A DNA stretch of 64,000 bases. Origin: Neostapfia colusana (Eukaryota; Streptophyta; Magnoliopsida; Poales; Poaceae). Below the pieces are notes generated by a model, which had not been told where the DNA came from, did no database searches, and worked only from the letters and a program-made list of their open reading frames with translations. The position numbers and the translations under genes are program-made. Positions 46,694 through 58,167 of the stretch are shown one piece after another. The first letter of the stretch is position 1. Each line of letters opens with the position of its first letter. The DNA is taken from the NCBI GenBank assembly GCA_030760725.1, contig JASWHV010000009.1:108139854-108203853 (forward strand), read 5' to 3'.

Positions 46694-47785
46694 TTGTAGG
46701 CCCTGAAATCACTAGGGTTATATGGAGTCGATATTTTATTCAAAAGTGAGTTATGTGAATTAAATTAACCTTAGTCTCTATTACTGTGGTCAGTGTAAGA
46801 GAGGCGTTGTATGAACATCTTATTTTTTCCAATAATATAAAGATACATATCTTTCTTATGTGCTCAAGAAACAAAATAACAATATTTGTGAAGGAAAAAT
46901 AAAATCAATAACATTCATGAATATAAATGTTTCTTTTCAATTCATTTCTCATGACAATATAGACCTTATTAATAGAGGTGAATATGTGCTTTTATTTAAA
47001 TATTTGTTAGGGTAAGAACGACCTAGCCTTTTTCCGGTATTTTCATGTTGGCTTACTAATAACTGCCAGAAGCCAGTCAATTTTCAATTGATCTGCATTG
47101 TTCTTTTTAAAACATATGTGAATCACAAAGAGTGTTGCAGCTAGATGTCTATTTATGGTTGCTAAATAGATGTGTAGGAATGGATGTCAAATCAATGCAT
47201 AAGTTCACTTGATCCTAGCTAGCTATGTCTTAGTTTCTACTGGCGCATCTTTCTATCAACGGCTTTTCACGTGATTTGAATGTTTGGGTACAATTTCACT
47301 GAGCTTGGAATATTTCCAGTGTTTTAAATGTAAGAATATGGTTATGGACCAGAATTTATTTCCTAAAATCATTTTGCCAGACAAAAAACTAATGACCATT
47401 TCACAACTTTATCCTAACAAAATTACATGCCATCATATTAAGTAGCAGGAACAACTAGAATGCAAACAACCCTCTAGTGCAATCGTGTAAAAATTTCTCC
47501 TAAACCATACAATCTTCATACTACGGCGAGTGTGTTTTTACACTTAAAACCGACACCTGCCAATATAAGTTGAAAAAAGTAAAGTGTGCAGGTGGGAGGG
47601 TTTAAGTGTGAAAATACAATCACCGTAGGATAAAGATCGTGTGATATAGAAGGAACTTTTACACGATTGCACCAGAAGCCTGTTTACATTCTAGTACTTA
47701 CCATAAGTAGCCAACTTAATCTGTGATGTATTAGTAAAGGATCGGTAACAACCTATACAGTTTTAGTAAGCTAAGACGACCCTAC
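46694..47785. other. No gene seen
   Basis: AT-rich sequence up to the left end of element F. A pair of related inverted segments near 47480-47540 and 47590-47660 (CACGATTGCAC-type ends, ACTTTTTACAC-type cores) may be a small foldback element of about 200 bases. No coding sequence was recognised. Confidence 0.35.
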
Positions 47786-48364
47786 CACTATAAGAAATGA
47801 TGAATAAGGTGTCGGTTAAAATAAAGGTGTCAGGGTCATCGTTTTTATTTCAACTATAAACGTCGGTTATACAAAACTGACCCTTATAAAGTATATTGTC
47901 AGCCAAAATAAGGTAACCGACCCACTTAATAAATGTGTCGGCCAGACCAACACCCATAATTTAATGGGTCGGCCCAACCGACGCTTATAGGAGCGTGCTC
48001 GGCACGGAAGCTCACATGGGACTTTAAAAGCGTCGGTCAGAGTACGTGAACCGATGCGCTTAATAAAGGAACCGACCTGACCAATGGAACCGATGCATCT
48101 ACTTAAGTGGGTCGGCCGTAGCCGACACTTGTAGAAGTGGGCCCGGCCCAGGTGGCGCGTGGTCGGCGTCGGGACTTTAACAGCGTCGGTCAGATCATGG
48201 AACCGATGCCCTTAATAAAGGGATCGGTCTGACCAATGGTACCGACGCTCTAATTATCTGGGTCGGCTACGGCCGACGCTCATAGGCCCGCGCTTTTACC
48301 GCCCGCAAACCCTGCTTCCTTCAACCGGACGCCGCTCGCAAGCCTCGCTCCCGATTCTCTGCCC

Positions 48365-48616
48365 GCGCGACCGCCGCCTCTTCCGGAATCCAGCGCGACC
48401 GCGCGACCGCCGCCTCACCCGGACTCCAGCGCCGCCTCTTCCGGACTCCAGCGCGACCGCGCGACTGTCGCCTCACCTGGACTCCAGCGCTACCTCTTTC
48501 GGACTACAGCGCGACCGCGCAACCGCCGCCTCACCCGGACTCCAGCGCCGCCTCTTCCAGACTCCAGCACGACCGCGCGACCGCCACCTCATCCGGACTC
48601 CAGCGCCGCCTCTTCC
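48365..48616. repeat. 58-bp minisatellite in CACTA F leader
   Basis: About four units of 58 bp, with GCGCGACCGCGC-type boxes at 48393, 48451, 48509 and 48567. It lies in the GC-rich 5' region of the second gene. A separate 46-bp direct duplication follows at 48799-48890 (GCCGCCCCGTGCGCC). Confidence 0.9.
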
Positions 48617-49262
48617 GCTCGCCGTCTCGACGCCGCCGAACATCCGAACGCACTGCCGTTGCCTGGACTGCTTCGTCATCTCCCGCGCGCCGGCGTGACG
48701 CCGCCGACCAGCGGAGCGCGTTGCCGTTACTCGGCCTGCGCGCGACCGAAGTCAATCTCCTTCCCAAGCCGTGCGGCGGTCGGAGGTCGTGCACTCGCGC
48801 CGCCCCGTGCGCCGGCCCTATCTTGCCGCACGGCGCCACCCGTCGCCGCCCCGTGCGCCGGCCCTATCTTGCCGCACGGCGCCACCCGTCGCCGCCCCCC
48901 TCCCCGTGGTGCCATCCGTTCGTCGTCATCCCTTGTAAGCAAGGTATGTTTGCTTAACGACTTGTAGGCATATAATGCAAATACAATGCAAGTGTGTTTG
49001 TTAAATGACTTGTATGCATACTTAAGTGATGATGATGTCTAACATTACTTGCAAATTAGTTTAGTATTTAGTAGAAATGCAAATTTCAAAGTTTAGTTAT
49101 GTTAAAGTTTAGTTATTAAATTATTTCTATGTGTTGCTAAATCGTTGCATGTCATAGAAAGTTTATTTAGTTTATCATGTATATGTTGCTTAATTGTTGT
49201 AGGAATGTTTAGTTTCAATTACATTGCATCAAGATTTGGTTAACATTAACTGTAACATGCAG

Positions 49263-51549
49263 GTATGCAGGTTGTGTTTCGTTTGGAGGAGGGTACAAGT
49301 GATGCGTATGCAAGTATTGTTTTCCATAATGCAGCAAGAAGACGTGTCAAGGACTCCTTCTCTAAAGCACCGATCAAAGCTGTGACTGTGTTCTACAAGA
49401 CAGTGATGTTACAGCCTATGACCAACAAGGCAGCGGCCAAAATTTACCTAAAGAAGGATGAGTACTTGCAAAGAAGTGTTGATTGGATTTGTGCAAACAC
49501 GGAGGCTTGGGAGTGGTTATGTGAGTATTGGGCGTCAAAAGAGTTCATTCAACTCTATGATAGAAATCGAAGAAATCAAAAAAACAGGCCTGGAAAGCAC
49601 TTCTTTGGTCCGGATGGAGCAAAGGATGGTATGCGTTCAGACATACTTAGATTGTTTCAATTAGTTGTATTCATTAAACTGTTCAAATTTGGTATTGCAG
49701 ACAGCTGAAACTGGTGTGAGTCCCACTTTTTTTGAGCTTTACCTTAAGGGACATAGAGGTCCAGATCCAAATCGTTTGGAGCTATTGTGTGACGAGGCAT
49801 CAACGCGGAAATTGGTATGTTTGTTGGTTGTTTGTTGCATTTATCAACCAACTCAATGTATGTTTTATGACATATATATGTATACGCAAAAATATGTTGA
49901 GCATTTTAAGAAAACACATGGAGATGATGCAGATTTTAGAACTGAGCTATTGGATGTGACTGCGGCGTATGATGCTGGCGGAGGTCTACCGCATGGGAGG
50001 TATGAGTAAAGATAATGATAATTTAGAGGTTAATGAATGTCGATTTATTAGACTAGTATTTTTTTAGACTTGCTTTGGGCGACAAGTATGTGGAGCGTGA
50101 TGCTTATGCTCGACGGCGGTCCTCCAGTGTTAGTTCTAGTTGGTCTCGGTCTACTGTAGAGGCTGATGAACTAAGAGAAGAATTGAGACGCACCAAGGAG
50201 CAGATGCAGCTGCAGCAGCAACAACAACAACAGACATAGCAACAGATGAGCTACATGCAGCAACAGATGAACATTTTGTATATGTCACATGTACCATCTC
50301 ACATTGAAACAATTTATTTGATTTTAAAAAGTTTCTACTAAAATTTTGTCAACTACTTTACTACATGCAGATGATGTCCCAAGGTAACACTAGTTGTCAA
50401 TTCAATATGCCGCAACAACCCCAGTTTGACATGATGTCGCAGGTAAACTTCTCTGTTTTTTCATGTTACAATACTTCTTAACATATGCGTGTAATTAGTT
50501 AGCTTAATATTACTACTTCATGCAGTTATTAGCTCAAGGTGGGATGGGATCGCAGTTCGGTATGCCTCGTCCAATGCAGCCCCAACATGTTGGTTCCTTG
50601 TCACAGGTAAAATTGTTTATTTAATTCACTCAGTTTATAATGCAATATTGTAACCATTTATGTTGCAGGTTTCTGAGAGCGGTCAATCTTGTGTTCTACA
50701 ACCTCAGAGATTTATGTCATTGTTGGCTCCGATGCAAGCTCATCCATCATCAGTTGCAGACGCAACGGTATGACTACTAGTCTAATTCAAATATTTATCC
50801 TAATGTCAAAGTATATAGAGAGAGGGAGAGATATAGAGAGAGGGAGAGATGGGAAAATGGAGAAGGAAAAGAGGGTATGGTAGAGCGAGTGAGAGCGACG
50901 ATGAAATATAGAGAGGGAGATGATGTGAGAAAGAGAGAACAAGTGAGAGGAAAGATGAAGTGAGAAAGAGAGAACAAGTGAGAAAGAGAGATATGGAGAC
51001 ATGAAAGGATACATAGAAAAGGAGAGAGGGAGAGAGGGGAAAAGGGAGAAGGAAAAGAGGGTACGGGAGAGCGAGTGAGAGCGACGATGAGATATAGAGA
51101 CAGAGATGAAGTGAGAAAGAGAGAACAAGTGAGAGGAGAGATGAAGTGAGAAAGAGAGAACAAGTGAGAGAGAGAGAGAAATATGGAGACATGAAGGGAT
51201 ACATAGAAAAGGAGAAAGTGAGAGATATGGAGAGGGAGAGAGGGAGAGATATGGAGAGCGAGAGAGGAGAAAAGGGAGAAGGAAAAGAGGGTATGGGAGA
51301 GCGAGTGAGATCGACGATGAGAGATAGAGATGGAGATATATAGAGAGAGTGAGAGGGCAAGAGCGAGAGAGTTAGTGACTTTTTGTCCATTTTGTATTTG
51401 TAAATACTTGTGAGTGAAAACTTTATGAAGTTCCTTTTTTTATTTGTTTGTCATAGGGATCCCGCCCTGGAATGTCCGAAGGTTGCGATGTTTTTCTCAA
51501 TCTTAATGATGGAGGTGCGAGTGTAGGAGGCTCCCACAACGACATGTGA
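49263..51549 (+). pseudogene. CACTA F second gene (Transposase_24 type), multi-exon
   Basis: Exons visible: 49263-49628 (ARRRVKDSFSKAPIKAVTVF, WLCEYWASKEF, PGKHFFGPDGAKDG), 49701-49814 (VSPTFFELYLKGHRGPDPN), about 49889-49999 (YVEHFKKTHGDDADF, AAYDAGGGLPHG), 50069-50278 (coiled coil and Gln-rich), then three short Gln/Met-rich exons (about 50370-50440, 50526-50607, 50670-50768) and a last exon 51457-51549 (MSEGCDVFLNLNDGG). This is the standard order of the grass CACTA second gene. A TAG interrupts the Gln run at about 50237, and the third exon's acceptor reads CAAAAA rather than CAGAAA. An upstream GC-rich exon before 48941 is likely but cannot be framed with confidence. The protein is thought to bind the subterminal repeats. 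Confidence 0.75.
50810..51375 (+). repeat. GA-rich tandem repeat in the last intron of the CACTA F gene
   Basis: Degenerate GAGAGAAAGAGAGA sequence containing a longer repeated block around AGGGAGAAGGAAAAGAGGGT at about 50853, 51041 and 51278. Serine/leucine-rich frames on the minus strand are artefacts. Confidence 0.9.
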
Positions 51550-53114
51550 ACTTTTTAACTTGTTTTCGTTTTGTTTTATGAACTTGAGAACTTGTATCGA
51601 ACTCGTATCAAACTTGTTATTGTGCTTGTATCAAACTTGAATCTCGGATATGTGCTTGTATTGAACTTGAAATGTGTTGTGAACTTGAATCTGTTGTATT
51701 TGTGCTGTGTTGACTGTTCTGTTGATCGACTGTGTCGATCGGAGGCTCCCAGCCGGGAGGCAGAAGAAACAGCTATGGTTTTAAAAAATAAGTTATAAGC
51801 GTCGGTTTAGGGATAACCGACCAATATAAGCCCATTAAGTGTGTCGGTTTTTATTAACTGACGCTCATATACGTATAAGTGTGTCGGTTTCCTAGGACTA
51901 GCCGACGCACATACATGAATTAAGGGTGTCGATTATACTAGAACCGACCCTCATATTTGCGTTAAATGAGTCGGGGCACCTAGCCGTCCCACATAGTGGC
52001 ATTAAATGGGTCGGTGCAGCTGGCCGACGCACATAGGGGCATTAAATGCATCGGTGCAGCTGACCGACCCATATATTGCATACATGGGTCGGTTTTAGGA
52101 AACCAACACTTCTACACTTTAGGTGCGACGGTCCTGACCCATTTATTACTTAAACGCGTTCGCAGAACTTCATCGGATAAGAGGATCGGTGCACCGACTT
52201 TTTTAGTTTATGAGTGTCGGTTTCTTCTGCTTACCGACAGTCATATGGCCGACACCTTTTTGCCCGTTTCTTGTAGTGTACACATGGTAATAAAAAGATG
52301 AACTACAACACGCACACACACTAGCAAGCTACACAGGAGATCAACAAGAACCCTATAATACTACTACCAGAAAAAGGTGCAAAAGAGTAGATGCAAGTAA
52401 TAAAGAGAGGGAGAGGATGACACCTTCGCTTAATACATGTTGGACTACTCCCGATGGACTATAGGTCCCTCTTGTCACCTGATCGACAACGATGCTCACT
52501 GCTTGTACATGTCTCACCCTCCATGTGAGAACGCAGAACACTCTCTACTTATGCCCCTTTGAATGGAGGGATTCAAGCATGTACCAACTTATGAAGACTT
52601 CCACAAATCTTCAAAGAAAGCTCAATCACCAACTCCTAACGAGTAGAGGTCTCGCCATAAGACCAAGAGTAATAGATTATTATGTCTTCCTATGATCATA
52701 GTAGCCTAGAGGTGAATGAATGCTCTTGCTATTTTAAAAAAAATATTCCAAATCTTTGCTCGTGTGCTTCTTTTTCTTGCCCTTGGCTCACTATGTCCTT
52801 TCCACTAATAAACTTATCCAAGAGAACCTCCAAGGGCTATAGAGGCATCTATATATAGTGTACCAACCATAAACTAGCCATTGCCTAAAATTAGTGTGAA
52901 GAAACAATCACTGTATTATACAATCATATTGTACGATGGTTATATGTATTGAAACATTCTAACTAGCAGATGCATATTTAGGTCACCGCAATATGCATTG
53001 TATCCTATGGTGACTAATCACCATAGCTTACGATTGTTCTAGAGTTGATCCTTTAACTGTTCAATAGCCTCATCGTATCCTATAGTGACTCTATCAGTAA
53101 TTCATTTCAAAAAT

Positions 53115-56100
53115 TGTCACGCCTGGTTTCATATAAAGTAAAACCGGTCAAAATCTACATGTATGCTAGGATCGGTTTAATCATACATGTAGGACAAACA
53201 GTGATAAACAATTCTATATCGAATATAAATAACATTTATACCTTAAATGAGTTTCGAATATCAGCGGAAGAGAAAAAATTTGTAGGGTCGTCCACAGGGC
53301 ATATCGACTGGCAGCAACGTGATCTTCACACCGTATTCATGTGATCCTCTTTTCACTAAGCAACATTTATAATAAAGAAAAAAGGAGAGCGCGTGAGTAC
53401 ATAAAGTATTTAGCAAGTGTGGGAAATTGATGACATGCAGGCATTTAACAAGGAAAGCCTGAAATCATGGTTAATGCACTACGTAATTAAATCCTATCAT
53501 CTTATCTTATTAAGCACCTATTTTACTACATGAGTGAAATTGTCCCAATCCCATAATCCCTTCATCAATGCCAAGCCACCATAACTTCAATTTCATTGTT
53601 AAGCTCCCCGCTTAACATCCTCAACCTCTCACTTCATCATCCTCTAATCATGAATAAGTCCAAGCCGCTCTTGACCGTGAGCACAACTGTCTAGACAGTT
53701 TCGAGTCTGCAGAGTTTGCACCACTGTACCCACATGTAGTGATTTCATCCCCCGTTGTCGGGTGGACTAAAAACCTCCATTATGCCTATGGCCGTGAACC
53801 ACGTTCACACTTCCCACGTGTGTACCCAGGACATCACTATGAGGCCTTTACAAAGGGATTCCCGACGAGTATGGACCCACTGAGGTTTCACCCTTAACAA
53901 CATCCAGGAGGCTCTAACCCCCGCTGCAGTGGCCCCCTCTTGAGCATTGCGGTTCCTATGGTAGTCCAGCTGACACATATTCCCCGCACCATCCAAACAC
54001 CCACACTACGTCGGAAATACACCTAATTAATTGGTCAAGCTGCCTCGTCTAAGCATGTGGTTGGCACGGTAAAGCCAGGTTACATGCTCCATGAACCGGT
54101 CCTTAGAACCCAGGCAAGCACTAAACACAAACCCGAGTCTCGTGCACGCAACACCAACCAAAGCATGCAACTTGCCTAGATTCCTATCTCTAGCATAATT
54201 CATAATATTCCATTCAAGTGTAAATAATCAAGGTGATGATATCATATCCCATTTATACCACTCTAAGCATGGCTAAGCATGAGTAAATAAATAAAAAGTA
54301 TAATGAATACCTCCCAACCCAGGCTACAAAGAAACATATAATGGAAGTCTAGGGAAACTCCTAGCATGGGTTTCATAGTTAAATTGACAATGCAAATAAT
54401 TCTAGCTACACATCCTAGCTTAGGTGCAAAGTGGTCAAGGACACTTGCCTTTTTCTTATATAGTTGCTCAGTCCACTAGTGAAACTCTTGATCTTCAAAG
54501 TCTTGGTGTTGTTTCTTGATCGTCACTTGTACATGCATACCCTAGAGGGTTTGTGCGGCATGGGAAGGATAGGAAGACGGCTCGCGAAGTGGAGGAGCGT
54601 CGAAGTTCTTCGGGCATCGTCGAGATCACCATTGGGATGTCCTTCCCGTGCGTTCTTCGATGAATGGCGAAGACGTTAGCTTCGTCAGGGGCTAGGAGAG
54701 ACTAATGAAACGAGAGGACGTCGACAAGGGCGGAGAAACCCACCGGCGATCGGCAAAGACAGGGTTGGGGTGTCGATCCGTGCCGAGGAGTTTTCGGGAG
54801 GGCTTTCCAACAACCCGAGAGGGAGGGCAGCAAGGATAGAAGCTTGTGAAGGAGCACCCCGGCCATCGCAGCGTCGGCTTCTTCTTCTTCTTCTCCTGTC
54901 TCCCTCGATGCCTGAGCTTAGCTACTTGGAGAAAACAAGCTGGCCATCGGTCGACGAGGCGGTGGTCGGATTTAATTTCACTCAATAGGGTTTCACGAGA
55001 TTCATCGAAGACGCTAGCAGCTCCTGTTGCTTTATCAGATTTGATGGTGGGGCCTTCAATTCTAGTGGAGGAATCAGTAGGCTTTGCTGAGAAAATCTTT
55101 GCAAGATGCAGTTCAGAAATCTTAAGTTCTTCGTGTGCTGCAACCTCAAGTTCAATAACTCGCCTATTGACATAACATCTCTTAAGCTCATCTAAGATCT
55201 CAGGTGTAGTCCTCCCATATGCACAGATCATGAACACGAACCCAAACCTCTCTGTACCTTGTGTTCCACTCTGCTAACTCCTGGGCGTGAAATCTGTAGC
55301 CGTGGAGAGTGCTGCTGATTGCTTTCTCCTTGCACCACTTGGAGACAAAACGAGGGGTGGTGCCGACGGTCGGGTGCGCGACGAAGGATGACAGCCGCAG
55401 CCGCGGGGGTGAGGCGGGCCTCGGCCTCGCGCAGCGCGGAGGTCGTGCCGTAGGCTGTGGAAGTTGGTGAGCATGTGGCAGAGCGCGCCCACGAGCTGCG
55501 GGTCTGGGTCCGTGAAGTCGGGGCACGGACCTGGCGGCTCGATTGGTGTCGTGGAGCAGAGGCTGCGAGGGGCATGAGGACGACGTTGCAGGTGAAGACG
55601 GTGGGGCGGCAGTTGGAGTAGACGGAGTGGCACGTGAGCAGGGCCGCCTTGTCGAGGTCATTGTCGCGGATCAGCGCGAGGATGTGGCGGTGGAGGAGGA
55701 GGAGGCGAGGTCAGTGGGCGTGACGCAGTTGCCGACCGTGGAGAGGAGGACGGGGGAATCCCCCACGAAGATGGTTTCGGGGTGAAGGCGGCGAGTCAAG
55801 CGGTGGGGGCGGCACGCGAAGGGTCTCAGGGTGAGAGGCAACGGGCTGTGGGGCTTGGGCCTGAGCGGGCGGCGGCGCTGAGGAGCGTGAGCAGGGGCGC
55901 GCTGGTCAGGGCGCGGAAGTGGAGATCGGCGGGGCGCTCGGGAGGAGGCGGACGACAGGTGGCGCGCTGGTCGGGGCGGGCGGTGTGAAGCGAGCAGGAG
56001 CTGGGCTCGCTGGCCGGAGGGGCGCGGTGGCCGAGGGGAGAGGGAGCGGGCGGAGAGGAGAGGCGGGCGGTGGCCTCGGGAGGGGGGGGCGAGGCGCGAG

Positions 56101-56582
56101 CGGCCGCGGTTGCGGGGAGGAGGCGATGGAGCGATGCGACATCATGGGGGAGGTGGAGTGGGGGACAAGAGAGCGGCGTCGGGGAGGGTGCTCACCGGCC
56201 AGGGGGAGCACGGCTACGGGGCGGTGGGACTCTGGAGGGAGGAGGCCACGGCGATTGCAGGCGCAAGTGTGGGGCGAGCGGGAGTGGGGAGGTGGGAAGA
56301 GGAGGAGGGAGAAAAAAAAGAAGAAAAAGAAGAAAAAAACCGTGGATGACATGTGGGCCTGACGTGTCATAGAGGAAAAGAGGGAACCCTAGGATGCAGT
56401 TGGGCTGGGCTGCTAGGAAGGTAAATGGGTTTTCGGCCCAAGTCGAGTCTTGTTTCTATTTTTTTCATTTGGTTTCTATTTTGATTTTTTTATTTTCAAT
56501 TCAAACTCTAATTCAAACGAGTTTATTGCATGTTTTAGAATTTAAGTTTTCCCTAACATTTCGTGCAAAGTAGGGTGTTACA
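53115..56582 (-). mobile_element. Solo LTR, 3468 bp, probably Ty3-gypsy
   Basis: The element begins TGTCACGCCTGG on the plus strand and ends GGGTGTTACA; read in its likely sense (minus) it starts TGTAACACCC and ends GGCGTGACA. A perfect 5-bp target duplication, AAAAT, flanks it at 53110-53114 and 56583-56587. TG and CA ends with a 5-bp duplication and no internal retroviral genes indicate a solo LTR. The TGTAACACCC start is common in grass gypsy-like LTRs, from memory. At 3.5 kb it is unusually long, partly because it holds gene-derived sequence and a GC-rich block (55340-56300). Confidence 0.8.
55200..55740 (-). pseudogene. PPR-like gene fragment inside the solo LTR
   Basis: The minus strand reads HILALIRDNDLDKAALLTCH then SVYSNCRPTVFTCNVVL (about 55690-55570), which has the look of the N-terminal part of a plant pentatricopeptide repeat protein. 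A second piece in another frame, DPQLVGALCHMLTNFHSLRH (about 55510-55450), and EAEARLTPAAAAVILRRA fit PPR-type N-termini too. Frames change several times, so it is not coding. Downstream to 54692 the minus strand has a 181-codon ORF (ILDELKRCYVNRRVIELEVA) that I do not recognise; it may be another captured exon. PPR proteins act in organelle RNA processing. Confidence 0.45.
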
Positions 56583-56587
56583 AAAAT

Positions 56588-58167
56588 ATACTCTCTATGC
56601 AACTCCATCTGAACTCAGAGTATCTTACGGTGGTGCGCACTGTATCTTACAGTGATTCCATTGATCCTATCTATAGAGAACACTTTTTGTACGCAACTGT
56701 ATCAAACACTCACTATACCTTACAACAAGCTCATCCTATTCTAGGTGACTCCATTGATACTTCTGCACAGAACATTTACATCGATCTCTAGACATCATCT
56801 CCTATACTCAATGTATCTTACGGTGACTACAACCTTATCCTAGATGACTATGATATGAAGCTAGAACTTTTTATCTTCACATTAACCTTGTTTTCAATTG
56901 CACACCCACTTGGTTCCTCAACTTTTCCACTACCACTCCAATGTCTTAGAGACTCACTAAGCATCTAAACTCCTCTTTAACTAGCTTGGCTAAAGAGAAA
57001 TGACTTGATACCTCTTGATATTCTGATTTTTTCTTTTGACTTAAAGCCTAACGACTATATCAAGTGATGTCACACACTTGACACAAACTCATCCTTAGCC
57101 TTGCTCCATTACTTGACCTTGACCTTGATCAAGAATCCTCAAGACAACAATCTTCATCAATTGCCGAGAAGGCCTATCATCGAGATATGTGACAGTGGTG
57201 TCGGATATTTATTGTATACACAAACATTAGTTATATATGTGGTTCTTATTTAGTCATCAAAATATCCATACCTTAGTTTTCTAAACTTCAATGGTTATGA
57301 AGCTTACAAAGGATCACAATAAAATAACTTATGCATGTTTACACTATACTACTGAACCAAACAGGTAAAATCACATATTGGGTTATTGCAGAATAATCCA
57401 GGATTGTATAGGCAGTTTTCGAGTTTTGACCAGAAATATTCTACAATAATAAAACAGCAATAGAAGAGCAGGAGTAACAATGACAACAGAAACAATAACG
57501 ATAAGCAAACATCATGGATGAATAAAAATCTTATTCTGATCTGTTGGGGTTAGATTTGTAATTTAAGAAGTCACAATTAGAACGATTCTGTAATTCCTCA
57601 ACCAATCATCTGGATAAAAAAAAGATAAAGTATTCTTTAGAACCTTTAGAGGCATGTACCAAAACATGATTTAAAAAGAAAAAAGGTAGCTATGGTCATA
57701 ATAGAAGTGATACAACACATGGAAGATCTAACAAGACGAACCCTATCGACAAATTAGTTGTATGCATTCAATAAAAATGTCGCATTTCCTTTGGATGTCA
57801 GCTCCCCTATCTGGTATGTATGGCCAAATGACCTTAAATTTGGGCACCATACGATTGTACATTGAAAGCACCTACCAAGAATGCCGCTGGCTGAATCTGC
57901 TGCATGCTTTGTCAACATATTTATGATGAACAATTTGTAAGATTAAGCCGGATGGTTAAGATACTATAGGCAATTTACCAATAATATCAACTGATAACAC
58001 TTTCAGCGCGCGTGATTATGTATGCAGGCAATGTATGAGTAAAATATGCGCTCACAGGAGCATCCGAATGATCCCGAAATAAAAGGAAAAACAGCAGCTA
58101 GAACATCTGCATTTTAGCAGATCAGAGTATCAAACGATGAAAATTGGTGGTTTTTCAGTTCATATCC
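56588..58167. other. No gene seen (3' side of the ERF gene)
   Basis: The first 600 bases belong to the degraded LTR described above. From 57190 to 58167 the sequence is AT-rich with no coding pattern. The last 100-200 bases are the expected 3' untranslated region of the ERF gene, but no polyadenylation signal stands out. Confidence 0.4.

Larger units (their letters stand above)
47786..52278 (+). mobile_element. CACTA element F, complete and non-autonomous (GTGTCGG family)
   Basis: Left end CACTATAAGAAATGATGAA and right end, reversed, CACTACAAGAAACGGGCAA, both followed closely by AAGGTGTCGG. A perfect 3-bp target duplication TAC flanks it (47783-47785 and 52279-52281). Subterminal GTGTCGGTT and AACCGACGC repeats fill 47805-48290 and 51795-52265. 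The only gene is a CACTA second gene on the plus strand; there is no TNP2 transposase, so movement would need one in trans. Confidence 0.93.
52690..57190. mobile_element. Degraded SIRE-like LTR, split by the solo LTR
   Basis: CCTAGAGGTGAATGAATGC at about 52710 resembles the AAGAGGGGGGTGAATTGG start region of SIRE LTRs. It is followed by AAGGGCTATAGAGGCATCTATATATAGTG (quoted only in part: CTATATATAG at 52848) and by repeated TATCTTACGGTGA or TATCCTATGGTGA motifs on both sides of the solo LTR (52970-53095 and 56615-56840). Motif repeats beside a TATA-like box are what SIRE-1 and SIRE-2 LTRs show. Limits are approximate and family identity is inferred. Confidence 0.35.

Noticed and set aside
48473..48967. 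GC-rich ORFs on both strands in CACTA F
   Set aside because: They derive from the 58-bp and 46-bp repeats in the leader; a first exon may lie here, but no frame can be supported.
50787..51390. Overlapping Ser/Leu-rich minus-strand ORFs resembling membrane proteins
   Set aside because: They are shadows of the GA-rich intron repeat in CACTA F.
55782..56372. Several 68-154 codon ORFs on both strands in the solo LTR
   Set aside because: Low-complexity translations of a GC-rich block with poly-Lys or poly-Phe ends; no domain.
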